64,000 nt of DNA from UBA4416 sp044238845 (GCA_044238845.1 JBIICN010000002.1:62001-126000); one strand, 5' to 3'; counted from the first letter of the stretch, positions 18,142-27,119 are shown. Numbers and translations: made by a program. Notes: generated from the sequence alone by a model not told the origin.

Positions 18142-19392
18142 ATGGCTGGTACTAAAACCTTTATTTTTGTTTCTATTGATGGAATGACAGATCCTCTCGG
18201 TCAGTCACAAGTTTTGCCCTATTTAGTTGGTTTAGCTAGTAAAGGATATAAAATAGGAATAGTTAGTTGCGAAAAAAAGAAAAATTGGAATTTGCATCAT
18301 ACTATAATTGATTCAATTGTAAAGGATGCTAATATTTCTTGGGATTATTGTTTTTATAAAACTGGTAAACCGTTTATTTCTCAGCAGCAAAATTATAAAT
18401 CTCTTAAGAAAATAGTTTTTCAAAAAATTAAGGAAACTAATAGTCAAGTTACTTTTCATTGTAGAAGTTATTTGGCTGGTTTAATTGGACTAAAAGCTAA
18501 ACAAAAATTTAATACGGGTTTTATTTTTGATATGCGTGGTTTTTGGGCAGATGAAAGAATTGAAGGGGGTATTTGGAAAAAATCAAATCCAATTGGAGCA
18601 TATCTGTATTCTTACTTCAAGAAAAAAGAAAAAGAAATGTTGATTAATTCAGATGCTATTATTTCTTTAACTCATAAAGCAAAGTCTATTATTTTAAATT
18701 GGAATTTAGGAATTAACGATTCAAAAATTACAGTTATTCCTTGTTGCGCTGACTTAGACCATTTTTCTCAAAAGAATGTAGAGCCGGAGAAATTAAAATT
18801 GTTGCAAAGTAAGTTTCCACAGCTGAAAAATAAGTTTGTATTAAGTTATGTTGGTTCACTTGGAACTTGGTATATGGCAGATGAAATGTTAGATTTTTTT
18901 AAAGTACTTTCCAAGAATACTGATGCTATTTTTTTAATTATTACTAAAGATCACAAATCATTAGTTTACAAGGCAGCAAAAAAACATAATGTGGATATTG
19001 AAAAATTAATCATTGTTTCTGCAAATAGAGAGGAAATGCCTTATTACATTTCCTTATCTGATGTGTCTTTATTTTTTATAAGGCCTTCTTTTTCTAAATC
19101 AGCTTCATCTCCAACTAAAATGGGGGAATTATTATCTATGGAAATTCCAGTTGTTACTAATAATGGGGTAGGTGATGTCGATAGCATAATTAGTAAAACT
19201 TCATGTGGCGTTTCTATTTCTGATTTTAATAAAAATGAATATCAAAAAGCTATATTAGATATTCAAGAAAATCGTAACTTGTACAAAAAAAACACGGTCA
19301 ATGCAGCTAATCAATATTTTTCTTTAAATCATGGCATTGAACAGTATTTCAAAGTATATCATTCTTTACAAAACAAAAATAAGTATGTCTAA
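18142..19392 (+). CDS. Glycosyltransferase family 4 (GT-B)
   Basis: 416 residues. The N-lobe begins TFIFVSIDGMTDPLGQSQVL, common in GT4 enzymes of Bacteroidota polysaccharide loci, and contains RGFWADERIEGG. The C-lobe has LSYVGSLGTWYMADEML and the donor-site region SSPTKMGELLSMEIPVV with two glutamates in the E-x7-E area. It is divergent from the Wzy candidate, with 33 bases between them. Its end overlaps galE by 8 bases. Confidence 0.82.
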   Translation: MAGTKTFIFVSIDGMTDPLGQSQVLPYLVGLASKGYKIGIVSCEKKKNWNLHHTIIDSIVKDANISWDYCFYKTGKPFISQQQNYKSLKKIVFQKIKETNSQVTFHCRSYLAGLIGLKAKQKFNTGFIFDMRGFWADERIEGGIWKKSNPIGAYLYSYFKKKEKEMLINSDAIISLTHKAKSIILNWNLGINDSKITVIPCCADLDHFSQKNVEPEKLKLLQSKFPQLKNKFVLSYVGSLGTWYMADEMLDFFKVLSKNTDAIFLIITKDHKSLVYKAAKKHNVDIEKLIIVSANREEMPYYISLSDVSLFFIRPSFSKSASSPTKMGELLSMEIPVVTNNGVGDVDSIISKTSCGVSISDFNKNEYQKAILDIQENRNLYKKNTVNAANQYFSLNHGIEQYFKVYHSLQNKNKYV

Positions 19393-20428
19393 TCAAAAAT
19401 CTACAGTTATTGTAACAGGTGGAGCGGGTTATATCGGATCTCACACAATAATTGAATTACTTCAGCAAACAGATTATGATATTGTTTCGATTGATAATTT
19501 TTCAAACTCAAATCAAGATACGTTTGATAGAATTGAAGCAATAACTGGTAAGAAAGTCATTAATTTAAATGTTGATATATGTAATTTAGAAGCCTTAGAA
19601 TTGGCTATTAGTAAAGTGAAAAATCCAATTGGAGTTATTCATTTTGCAGCTTTTAAATCGGTTCCTCAATCTGTTGCAGAACCTTTATTATATTATCATA
19701 ATAATTTGGGTTCTTTAGTAAATATTTTGAAAATCTGTAAGCAACTACATATAACTAATTTTATATTTTCATCTTCTTGTTCTGTTTATGGTAATGTTGA
19801 ACAATTGCCAGTAACCGAAAGTACTCCTTTTCAAAAAGCAGAATCTCCTTATGCCAATACCAAGCAAATGGGAGAAGAAATTGTCGAAAACTTTACTAAA
19901 AGCGAGTCTGATTTTAAATCTATTTTATTAAGATATTTTAACCCTGTAGGAGCTCATCCTACTGGACTAAATGGAGAGTATCCAAGAAATAAACCAGATA
20001 ATTTAGTGCCTTATATTACTCAAACGGCTGCAGGTATTTTGCAAAAGTTGACAGTATTTGGGGGTGATTATGACACAAGAGATGGCTCATGTATCAGAGA
20101 TTATATTCATGTTAGTGATATTGCAGATGCCCATGTGAAAGCATTGAATTATTTAATTGAAAATAAACAAAAAGAGCGTACAACTATTTATAATTTGGGT
20201 ACAGGAAATGGCGTAAGTGTTTTGGAGGCTATTCAATCATTTGAAAAGATGTCTCAACAAAAATTAAATTATGAAGTTGGACCTCGCCGAGCAGGTGATG
20301 TTGTTAAGATATATGCTAATAATGATTTAGTGAAGAAAGAGCTGAGCTGGATTCCAAAATATGATTTGGATGAAATGATGTTAAGTGCTTGGAAATGGCA
20401 ATTAAATTTAGCTAAAGAAAAGAAGTAA
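19385..20428 (+). CDS. galE: UDP-glucose 4-epimerase
   Basis: 347 residues from the ATG at 19385 (MSNQKSTVIVTGGAGYIGSH). An upstream in-frame ATG at 19331 would overlap the preceding gene by 62 bases and adds 18 residues that do not fit the family. The Rossmann motif GGAGYIGSH, the SSSCSVYG substrate motif and the catalytic YxxxK (YANTK) mark an extended SDR epimerase. It interconverts UDP-Glc and UDP-Gal (or the GlcNAc forms) and supplies galactose-type donors to the cluster. It ends the plus-strand polysaccharide locus. Confidence 0.92.
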   Translation: MSNQKSTVIVTGGAGYIGSHTIIELLQQTDYDIVSIDNFSNSNQDTFDRIEAITGKKVINLNVDICNLEALELAISKVKNPIGVIHFAAFKSVPQSVAEPLLYYHNNLGSLVNILKICKQLHITNFIFSSSCSVYGNVEQLPVTESTPFQKAESPYANTKQMGEEIVENFTKSESDFKSILLRYFNPVGAHPTGLNGEYPRNKPDNLVPYITQTAAGILQKLTVFGGDYDTRDGSCIRDYIHVSDIADAHVKALNYLIENKQKERTTIYNLGTGNGVSVLEAIQSFEKMSQQKLNYEVGPRRAGDVVKIYANNDLVKKELSWIPKYDLDEMMLSAWKWQLNLAKEKK

Positions 20429-20446
20429 GATTATTTTACAATCTTA
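20426..20446. terminator. Short hairpin overlapping galE and queG stop codons
   Basis: TAAGATT and AATCTTA form a 7-bp inverted repeat with a 7-base loop, covering the 2-bp gap between the convergent stop codons. It is AT-rich and weak, so any terminator role is tentative. Confidence 0.3.
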
Positions 20447-21363
20447 ATAAACTCTAAATTTCTTTTTAAACCTTTGTACTTAGTGCGTTTGACAGCGCTA
20501 TGTTTGAAAATAGTGTTGAAAGTTTCTTCTGTTAATTCGTGCCATTCATCATTACTTAAATTTAATAATCCAGTTTTATTATTGAATTGTGTTTCGTTGT
20601 GTGGCATACTAAATCTATTCCAAGGACAAACATCTTGACAAACGTCACAGCCAAAAGCCCAGTTATCCATTTTGTTTTTAAATTCGTTGGGGATAGCATC
20701 TTTTAATTCAATAGTTAAGTAGCTAATACATTTACTGCCATCAACTATAAAAGGTTCCACAATAGCACTGGTAGGACAAGCATCAATACACTTTGTGCAA
20801 GTGCCGCAATAATCTTGTATTGGTCCATCGTATTCTAATTCTATATCAATAATTAGTTCAGCAATAAAGAAGAAGGAGCCTTGCTGTTTATTAATTAAAT
20901 TGGCATTCTTGCCAATCCAGCCCAATCCACTTTTTTTCGCCCAAGCCTTGTCTAATACTGGAGCACTGTCAACAAAGGCTCTACCATTAACATCACCAAT
21001 TTTTTCTTTCAGTGTATTTAAAAATTCTTTTAGCTTTTCTTTAATCACTTCATGGTAATCTTTGCCATAAGCATATTTCGAAATTTTTGGAGCTTCTGTG
21101 TTTTGTGTTTGCTCGGGATAATAGTTGTATAAAAGCGATACAACCGATTTTGCATCATCTACTAATAGTGTTGGATTTAAACGCTTGTCGAAATGGTTTT
21201 CCATGTATTCCATTTTTCCATGCATACCACTTTTCAGCCATGATTCTAATCTTGGAGCCTCTTCTTCTAAAAATTCTGCTTTACTGATGCCACAAAAATC
21301 AAAACCTAATCGTTTTGCTTCTTGCTTAATAGTGGATGAATATGACTGTTTATTTGTAATCAA
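20431..21363 (-). CDS. queG: Epoxyqueuosine reductase
   Basis: 310 residues. QueG reduces epoxyqueuosine in tRNA to queuosine using cobalamin and two [4Fe-4S] clusters. The motifs KRLGFDFCGISKAEFLEEEA and HFDKRLNP are typical of Bacteroidota QueG, and the ferredoxin-like clusters CGTCTKCIDACP and CDVCQDVCPWN are complete. The best start is TTG at 21363: there is an in-frame stop 9 bases upstream and no ATG. It lies 13 bases after the DUF5615 gene, so it is probably cotranscribed with the toxin-antitoxin-like pair. Confidence 0.93.
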   Translation of the reverse strand: MITNKQSYSSTIKQEAKRLGFDFCGISKAEFLEEEAPRLESWLKSGMHGKMEYMENHFDKRLNPTLLVDDAKSVVSLLYNYYPEQTQNTEAPKISKYAYGKDYHEVIKEKLKEFLNTLKEKIGDVNGRAFVDSAPVLDKAWAKKSGLGWIGKNANLINKQQGSFFFIAELIIDIELEYDGPIQDYCGTCTKCIDACPTSAIVEPFIVDGSKCISYLTIELKDAIPNEFKNKMDNWAFGCDVCQDVCPWNRFSMPHNETQFNNKTGLLNLSNDEWHELTEETFNTIFKHSAVKRTKYKGLKRNLEFIKIVK

Positions 21364-21376
21364 CGAGAATACTTAC

Positions 21377-21712
21377 TTAGTTGATTTCTAAATAAGCATT
21401 TTCAGTGCTTAGTAAAAAATCGGTAATAACTAAATGATTACTCCTTAGAGTTTGAATTATCTTTTCTGTTGTTGAATTTCCAATTCGTAGCCAGATTATT
21501 TTTGGAGGAAATCCATTTAAAACACTTATATCAATAAAATCGGAGTCAAAGGTTATAATACAATAATTATTTTTTTTCGCAAAGTTCCATATTTCTAAAT
21601 CATTTCTGTCTTCAAAATTAAAATCTGATATATGTTTAGAATCTGGAAATAGGTCTCTTATTCCTTTTGTAATTTTGAACGAAAGGTTTTGGTCTAAAAG
21701 TAGACGAGTCAT
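21377..21712 (-). CDS. DUF5615 PIN-like protein (putative toxin)
   Basis: 111 residues, matching the DUF5615 PIN-like family: LLLDQNLSFKI at the N-terminus with the first acidic residue, DRNDLEIWNFAKKNN, ITFDSDF and the conserved PKIIWLRIGN. PIN-like proteins are predicted RNases, and this family is typically paired with DUF433 proteins. Its ATG overlaps the DUF433 stop (ATGA), which indicates translational coupling. Toxicity has not been shown for this gene. Confidence 0.82.
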   Translation of the reverse strand: MTRLLLDQNLSFKITKGIRDLFPDSKHISDFNFEDRNDLEIWNFAKKNNYCIITFDSDFIDISVLNGFPPKIIWLRIGNSTTEKIIQTLRSNHLVITDFLLSTENAYLEIN

Positions 21713-21930
21713 GAAGCAATTTTAAATTTATGCTCTTTATCAGCAGCAAAAGCTAAGCAAGCTTTAATTTGAAGTTCATTTAATTCAGGAAAGTCTTCAA
21801 TAATTTGAAGAATTGTCATGCCTTCTGAGAACCAGCTTAAAACATCATATACAGTAATCCTAGTGCCTTTAATACAAGGTTTCCCAAATCGCACATTTGG
21901 ATTAATAGAAATATATTCAGCATAATTCAT
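21709..21930 (-). CDS. DUF433 protein (putative antitoxin)
   Basis: 73 residues, a canonical DUF433 protein: ISINPNVRFGKPCIKGTRITV, then DVLSWFSEGMTILQIIEDFPEL, a helix-turn-helix-like segment, and an A-F-A-D-K-E end. It is the usual upstream partner of DUF5615 and may act as antitoxin and autorepressor. The pair sits directly upstream of queG and downstream of ruvB. Confidence 0.85.
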   Translation of the reverse strand: MNYAEYISINPNVRFGKPCIKGTRITVYDVLSWFSEGMTILQIIEDFPELNELQIKACLAFAADKEHKFKIAS

Positions 21931-21934
21931 TATA

Positions 21935-21966
21935 CGAATTTACATAATTATTAAAACAGAAACAAA
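21935..21966 (-). promoter_or_regulatory. Promoter of the DUF433/DUF5615/queG unit
   Basis: The minus strand reads TTTG, 20 bases, then TAAATTCG, one mismatch from TAnnTTTG. The -7 box ends 4 bases upstream of the DUF433 ATG. Confidence 0.4.
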
Positions 21967-21980
21967 TCAAAATATTTAAA

Positions 21981-23009
21981 CTAGTCTTCAAATAAACCAC
22001 CCATTCGGCCTCTGTATGATTTCCCTAAATGTTTGTATGCTTTTTCAGTTGCTTCTCTTCCTCTTGGAGTTCTACTCATATAACCTTCTTGAATTAAGAA
22101 AGGTTCATAAACTTCTTCAATAGTTCCTGATTCTTCACCAACGGCCGTACTAATAGTTGTAATGCCTACAGGCCCACCTTTAAATTTATCGATGATGGCA
22201 GATAAAATACGAATATCCATTTCATCTAATCCATTTTTATCAACGTTTAAAGCTTTTAATCCATAAGTCGCAATATCAATGTTAATAGTACCGTCACCTT
22301 TTATTTGTGCAAAATCTCGCACTCGTCGCAGTAATGCATTGGCAATACGAGGCGTTCCTCTACTTCTACGCGCTATTTCATAAGCTGCTTCATCTGCAAT
22401 TTCAACACCTAATATATCTGAACTACGTTGTACAATTCCAGTTAACACTTTACTATCATAATAATTTAAACGAGAGGTAATTCCAAAACGAGCTCGCAAA
22501 GGAGCCGTTAATAAACCGCTACGAGTTGTAGCACCGACTAATGTAAATGGATTTAATTTAATTTGAACCGTTCTTGCATTTGGTCCACTATCAATCATGA
22601 TGTCAATTTTGTAGTCTTCCATAGCAGAATATAAATACTCTTCTACAATAGGACTTAAACGATGAATTTCATCAACAAATAATACATCAAATGGTTCTAG
22701 GTTGGTTAGTAAACCTGCTAAATCGCCTGGTTTATCTAATACGGGCCCGCTAGTAACTCTTAAATTAACTCCTAAATCATTAGAAATAATATGAGCTAAA
22801 GTTGTTTTTCCTAATCCTGGAGGGCCATGTAATAATACGTGGTCGAGTGCCTCTTCACGCTGTTTAGCCGCTTGAACAAATACGCGCAAATTATCTACAA
22901 CAGATTCTTGCCCACTAAAGTCATTAAACTCAATGGGGCGTAAAGCTTTTTCATAGTCTTTATCAGTATTAGATAACTTATCGTTATTAGCGTCTAAATT
23001 CTCGTTCAT
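21981..23009 (-). CDS. ruvB: Holliday junction branch migration ATPase RuvB
   Basis: 342 residues, the normal length. The Walker A GPPGLGKTT is at 62-70, Walker B FVDEIHRLS at ~111-118, and the C-terminal winged-helix region ends RTPRGREATEKAYKHLG. It works as a hexameric motor with RuvA at recombination intermediates in the cytoplasm. RuvA and RuvC are not adjacent. An exact -7 box lies 13 bases upstream of the ATG. Confidence 0.96.
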   Translation of the reverse strand: MNENLDANNDKLSNTDKDYEKALRPIEFNDFSGQESVVDNLRVFVQAAKQREEALDHVLLHGPPGLGKTTLAHIISNDLGVNLRVTSGPVLDKPGDLAGLLTNLEPFDVLFVDEIHRLSPIVEEYLYSAMEDYKIDIMIDSGPNARTVQIKLNPFTLVGATTRSGLLTAPLRARFGITSRLNYYDSKVLTGIVQRSSDILGVEIADEAAYEIARRSRGTPRIANALLRRVRDFAQIKGDGTINIDIATYGLKALNVDKNGLDEMDIRILSAIIDKFKGGPVGITTISTAVGEESGTIEEVYEPFLIQEGYMSRTPRGREATEKAYKHLGKSYRGRMGGLFED

Positions 23010-23022
23010 TAGTGTAAAAGTA

Positions 23023-23030
23023 CAAATTTA
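23023..23030 (-). promoter_or_regulatory. -7 box of ruvB
   Basis: The minus strand reads TAAATTTG, matching TAnnTTTG, 13 bases from the ruvB ATG. No exact -33 TTTG is present. Confidence 0.4.
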
Positions 23031-23073
23031 AAATATAGGCTACTGCTATATTTTGTAGCATTTTAAATTATGG

Positions 23074-23760
23074 CTACCAATAGGCCGGGCCATACTTTTT
23101 TGTAATCTTAGAGTTGGGGGCGATTGAGTAAAATATTTGATCAAACCATATTAATAGTTTAGGAGCAAGAATAAATGAATTTAATTTATTACTTACGTAA
23201 TTTGTATTTCTTAATGCTAATCTGGCACACACGTCTAATCCTAAGCCGCACCATTTGGTGATTTTAAATTGAACGGTAATTCCTGGTTCGTAAAATAATA
23301 GTAATCGTTTTTTTGAATTCACAAACTTTTCGCCATCATGGTGTTTTGTCCAATACATGCCAGTTCCAACTTGTATCGGTACACTCAATTGCCAACGTTT
23401 GGTTTTATGAAAAACAAAATCTGCATAATAACATACATAGCCAAACTTTAAATATTGGTTGGCATTTCTCAAATTGCCATAAACATCTCTAATATTTTTT
23501 TTATCGCTTACTTCTGCATCTAACCAACTATAGCCAATTCCTACTCGTAATTTTCTTCTAAAGCTTAACCCTAACCTAACTCCTGACACTTTTGTAGCAT
23601 TATTATTTAAAAACGAATAACGAGACTCTAAGCGAGCGTCAATACTAGGACGTGAATTTAGGAATACTTTAAATGTATCTAAAAATTGCCCTTTTAAACT
23701 AAAGGAAATAATAACAAATATGATTATTCCTAATATTCTCACTATGTAAAAATAAGGCAT
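23074..23760 (-). CDS. Outer-membrane beta-barrel-like protein of unknown function
   Basis: 228 residues. The N-terminal hydrophobic segment (VRILGIIIFVIISF) ends at SLKGQ, a plausible signal-peptide site. The rest alternates polar and aromatic/hydrophobic residues with many Tyr/Trp/Gly (GLSFRRKLRVGIGYSWL, LSVPIQVGTGMYW), as in small outer-membrane barrels. No specific family is recognised. It is divergent from recG and separated from ruvB by 64 bases; it may be its own unit. Confidence 0.6.
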   Translation of the reverse strand: MPYFYIVRILGIIIFVIISFSLKGQFLDTFKVFLNSRPSIDARLESRYSFLNNNATKVSGVRLGLSFRRKLRVGIGYSWLDAEVSDKKNIRDVYGNLRNANQYLKFGYVCYYADFVFHKTKRWQLSVPIQVGTGMYWTKHHDGEKFVNSKKRLLLFYEPGITVQFKITKWCGLGLDVCARLALRNTNYVSNKLNSFILAPKLLIWFDQIFYSIAPNSKITKKYGPAYW

Positions 23761-23789
23761 AATGATTGTTTATAAATTGACGCATCAAA

Positions 23790-23821
23790 ATTGTATTAAC
23801 AGCAGATGTGTAGTAATTTTG
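23790..23821 (+). promoter_or_regulatory. recG promoter, inside the longer candidate ORF
   Basis: ATTG (one mismatch from TTTG), 20 bases, then TAATTTTG (exact -7). The -7 box lies between the candidate starts at 23806 and 23827, so transcription would begin just upstream of 23827. Confidence 0.5.
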
Positions 23822-23826
23822 CTAAC

Positions 23827-25935
23827 ATGACACCTTCTCTTTTAGATACTCCTATCGGATTCCTTAAAGGTATTGGTCCTCAGCGTGCGGAAGTATTACA
23901 AAAGGAATTATTTGTTTTTACATACAAAGATCTAATCACTCATTACCCTTTTAGATACGTTGATAGAACTCAATTTCACAGTGTGCGAGAAGTTGTTGAG
24001 GATTCTGCTTATTATCAATTACGTGGACACATAGTTGAAATTGATTTTGTGGGCGATAAACGAACAAGGCGATTAGTGGCAAAATTCAGAGATAATTCAG
24101 GAATTATTGAATTGGTTTGGTTTCAGGGCGCTAAGTGGATGGCGGAAAAACTGAAATCGAATACAGAATATATTGTGTACGGAAAAGTAACATCTTTTAT
24201 GGGACGATTCAACATGGCTCATCCTGAAGTTAATATTGTTACTCCAGAATTATTAGCGAGTCAATCTTCTTTTCAGTCGGTTTATAATAGTACTGAAAAA
24301 TTAAAATTTAGAAATTTAGATAGCGATGGGTTGCGCAAATGTTTACGAATTTTAACGCTTCAATTAAATGAACAAAATATCGAAGAGAGTTTAACTAAAA
24401 CTATTATCCAAGATTTTAATTTATTGTCTAAACTCGAAGCCTTAAAGCAAATTCATTTCCCAGATTCAAAAGTATTATTAGAACGTGCTAAATTTAGATT
24501 GAAATTTGAAGAATTATTCTTCGTTCAATTACGCTTACTGAGAAGTAATTTAATACGACATCAAGTAACACAAGGTTTTGTATTTGGTAAAGTAGGTGAT
24601 GTGTTTAATAATTTCTATAATCATCATTTGCCATTTCAATTAACCAATGCTCAAAAGCGAGTTGTTAAGGAAATTAGAGTGGATATGGGCTCAGGAAAAC
24701 AAATGAGCCGTTTAGTGCAAGGAGATGTGGGAAGCGGAAAAACATTAGTAGCGTTGTTAAGCATGCTGTTGGCAATTGATAATGGTTTTCAAGCCTGTTT
24801 AATGGCACCTACTGAAATTTTAGCAAAGCAACATTTTGCTACGATTTTAGAATTATTAGAACCTATGGGGTTGAAAGTGGCTTTGTTAACAGGTTCATCT
24901 AAAACAAAAGCACGTAGAGAGTTACATGCCGCGCTGGAATCAGGAGAAATACATATTTTAATTGGCACACATGCTTTAATTGAAGATGTAGTTGTATTTA
25001 AAAATTTAGGGCTAGTAGTGATTGATGAACAACACCGTTTTGGTGTAGCACAGAGGGGAAAAATGCATAAAAAAAATACACAACCTCCTCATGTACTAAT
25101 CATGACAGCGACTCCAATTCCAAGAACTTTGGCCATGACTTTGTATGGCGATTTAGATACCTCTGTGATTGATGAATTACCTCCAGGCCGTAAACCAATT
25201 ACCACTATGCATTTTATGGAAAGTCAACGTTTGCGATTAATTGGTTTTATGAAAGAACAAATTGCGTTAGGTAGGCAAGTATATGTGGTATATCCATTAA
25301 TTCAAGAAAGTGAAAAGATGGATTACCAGAATTTAGAACGTGGGTATGATGCTTTATTGTATGATTTTCAGCCACCGCAGTATCAAATCAGTATCGTGCA
25401 TGGTAAACTAACAGCACAGCAAAAAGAATTTGAAATGCAGCGTTTTATAAAACATGAAACTCAAATTATGGTTGCAACTACTGTTATTGAAGTAGGTGTA
25501 AATATTCCTAACGCTTCTGTAATGGTAATTGAAAGTGCCGAACGTTTTGGTTTATCTCAATTACATCAGTTAAGAGGTAGGGTAGGACGAGGTGCAGATA
25601 AATCCTATTGTGTGTTAATGACCTCTTATAAATTAGGAGCCGATAGTAAGTTACGAATGGAAACAATGGTTAGAACCAATGATGGTTTTGAGATTAGTGA
25701 AGTGGATTTGAAATTGCGTGGACCTGGAGACCTTGATGGAACTCAGCAAAGCGGAGTGATGGATTTAAAAATAGCTGATTTAGCTCAAGATGGACAGATT
25801 TTATCTCTAGCACGCTCATCAGCTCAAGCTATTTTAAATGAAGATCCTAATTTAACTAGTCAAGAGAACCAATTATTGATTCAACAGTTACAATATCAAG
25901 GTAAAACAAGGTCATCTTGGAGTAAAATTGGTTAG
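23827..25935 (+). CDS. recG: ATP-dependent DNA helicase RecG
   Basis: 702 residues from the chosen ATG (MTPSLLDTPIGFLKGIGPQRA). An ATG at 23806 would add 7 residues, but a promoter box lies between the two starts. The N-terminal wedge/OB domain is followed by the helicase with Walker A GDVGSGKT near 299-306 and DEQH near 400-403. It remodels stalled forks and Holliday junctions. Motif VI (QLRGRVGRG) is intact. It is divergent from the beta-barrel gene. Confidence 0.94.
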   Translation: MTPSLLDTPIGFLKGIGPQRAEVLQKELFVFTYKDLITHYPFRYVDRTQFHSVREVVEDSAYYQLRGHIVEIDFVGDKRTRRLVAKFRDNSGIIELVWFQGAKWMAEKLKSNTEYIVYGKVTSFMGRFNMAHPEVNIVTPELLASQSSFQSVYNSTEKLKFRNLDSDGLRKCLRILTLQLNEQNIEESLTKTIIQDFNLLSKLEALKQIHFPDSKVLLERAKFRLKFEELFFVQLRLLRSNLIRHQVTQGFVFGKVGDVFNNFYNHHLPFQLTNAQKRVVKEIRVDMGSGKQMSRLVQGDVGSGKTLVALLSMLLAIDNGFQACLMAPTEILAKQHFATILELLEPMGLKVALLTGSSKTKARRELHAALESGEIHILIGTHALIEDVVVFKNLGLVVIDEQHRFGVAQRGKMHKKNTQPPHVLIMTATPIPRTLAMTLYGDLDTSVIDELPPGRKPITTMHFMESQRLRLIGFMKEQIALGRQVYVVYPLIQESEKMDYQNLERGYDALLYDFQPPQYQISIVHGKLTAQQKEFEMQRFIKHETQIMVATTVIEVGVNIPNASVMVIESAERFGLSQLHQLRGRVGRGADKSYCVLMTSYKLGADSKLRMETMVRTNDGFEISEVDLKLRGPGDLDGTQQSGVMDLKIADLAQDGQILSLARSSAQAILNEDPNLTSQENQLLIQQLQYQGKTRSSWSKIG

Positions 25936-25966
25936 TTTGTTTATATCAAAAAAAGCTTTATTTTTG
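25936..25966 (+). promoter_or_regulatory. Consensus promoter of the small secreted-protein gene
   Basis: TTTG (25936-25939), 19 bases, TATTTTTG (25959-25966): an exact Bacteroidota -33/-7 pair. It directly follows the recG stop and precedes the ATG at 25987 by 20 bases. Confidence 0.55.
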
Positions 25967-25970
25967 ATAT
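25943..25970 (+). terminator. AT-rich hairpin after recG
   Basis: ATATCAAAAA and TTTTTGATAT form a perfect 10-bp inverted repeat just past the recG stop, around an 8-base loop. It overlaps the promoter of the next gene, so it may serve as a weak terminator, an operator, or neither. Confidence 0.3.
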
Positions 25971-25986
25971 AGCTAAAATCAAAAAA

Positions 25987-26268
25987 ATGAAGACCGTTGT
26001 TTTTATTTATATTTTCACTTTTGCTTGCTTATTTAAAATGCATGCAACGAATCCACAACCTAAGGTTCAACAGCAACCAAAGGACTGTGTAAAGCATCCG
26101 CAAATTGTGAAACCTCAATCTGCAGACAAATCAAAAGTTGTTGCAGAAAAAGTTGTAAAAGCAATTTCTCCATCCCGTGGTAGCAGCTCTATTCCACATT
26201 TTAGCGTGTTAAACTTTATCAATTTCTTTTACACAAAAGATACTTTAGATAAATTACATGTGATGTAA
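25987..26268 (+). CDS. Small secreted Lys/Pro-rich protein of unknown function
   Basis: 93 residues. MKTVVFIYIFTFACLFKMHA is a signal peptide (cleavage near HA-TN), and a Pro/Gln/Lys-rich linker and a short hydrophobic, aromatic C-terminus (SVLNFINFFYTKDTL) follow. It has an exact promoter of its own, which supports a real gene. No family is recognised. It ends 10 bases from the convergent bshB1 gene. Confidence 0.6.
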   Translation: MKTVVFIYIFTFACLFKMHATNPQPKVQQQPKDCVKHPQIVKPQSADKSKVVAEKVVKAISPSRGSSSIPHFSVLNFINFFYTKDTLDKLHVM

Positions 26269-26278
26269 TTATTCGATT

Positions 26279-26995
26279 TTACTTTAAATCAAATAAATTC
26301 TCTACGCCTATATATCGGTTAACAGTAAAACCTTCAGCGTAATCGCAATTAATAGCTCTTCCAAATAAACTGCATTTCGCCTTAACGTATTCCATAAAGT
26401 TTTTTGAAGAAATAGGAGTTGCGGGTTCTTTTGAATTTGGGTCAAAAAACTGAGATGAATATGCCATAATGGATTCCATTTTTTTATCCATATAAGGAGT
26501 AATGTCAACCACAAAATCAGGTTCAATGAAATTATCTTGTATGTAATGATATACTGCTTTTGGTCTCCATGTAGTTTGAATAGTATTATTATTTTTTGTT
26601 TCAACTTTTGCTAAACCACTATAAAAACATGAATCAGCTGTTAATTTTGCTGCGCGTCCATGATCGGGATGTCTATCAGATACAGCATTACATAACACAA
26701 TTTCTGGTTGATATTTTCTGATGATTTGGATGATTTGTTTTTGATGAGTTTCATTGTTTTCGAAAAATCCATCAGCCATATCTAATTGTTCTCTAACCGA
26801 AACACCTAAAATCTTCGCTGCCTTAGTAGCTTCTTCGGTCCTTAAAACAGCATTACCACGTGTACCTAATTCTCCTTTGGTTAAGTCCAATAGTCCAACT
26901 GTTTTTCCTAAAGCAATATGCTTTAGAATAGTTCCTGATGCCGATAATTCAACATCATCTGGGTGAACTCCTATGGCTAATATATCTAGTTTCAT
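26279..26995 (-). CDS. bshB1: Bacillithiol biosynthesis deacetylase BshB1
   Basis: 238 residues, PIG-L/LmbE family. The zinc motif GVHPDDVELSASGT is at residues 8-21 and the second zinc histidine is in RHPDHGRAA. BshB1 deacetylates GlcNAc-malate during bacillithiol synthesis in the cytoplasm. The 26995 ATG lies 4 bases after a consensus -7 box. Confidence 0.9.
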   Translation of the reverse strand: MKLDILAIGVHPDDVELSASGTILKHIALGKTVGLLDLTKGELGTRGNAVLRTEEATKAAKILGVSVREQLDMADGFFENNETHQKQIIQIIRKYQPEIVLCNAVSDRHPDHGRAAKLTADSCFYSGLAKVETKNNNTIQTTWRPKAVYHYIQDNFIEPDFVVDITPYMDKKMESIMAYSSQFFDPNSKEPATPISSKNFMEYVKAKCSLFGRAINCDYAEGFTVNRYIGVENLFDLK

Positions 26996-26999
26996 GTTT

Positions 27000-27007
27000 C
27001 AAATATA
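27000..27007 (-). promoter_or_regulatory. -7 box of bshB1
   Basis: The minus strand reads TATATTTG, an exact match, with only 4 bases before the bshB1 ATG. It implies a nearly leaderless transcript. No exact -33 TTTG is found. Confidence 0.4.
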
Positions 27008-27119
27008 AATGATGTTTTGGTAACCTAAGTAATAATATCACATTTTAATAGTAGAATAGATATTACACAATAAATCTAAAAAATCCTCGTTATCTAACCA
27101 TAACCCCTTAAAACTGTCT

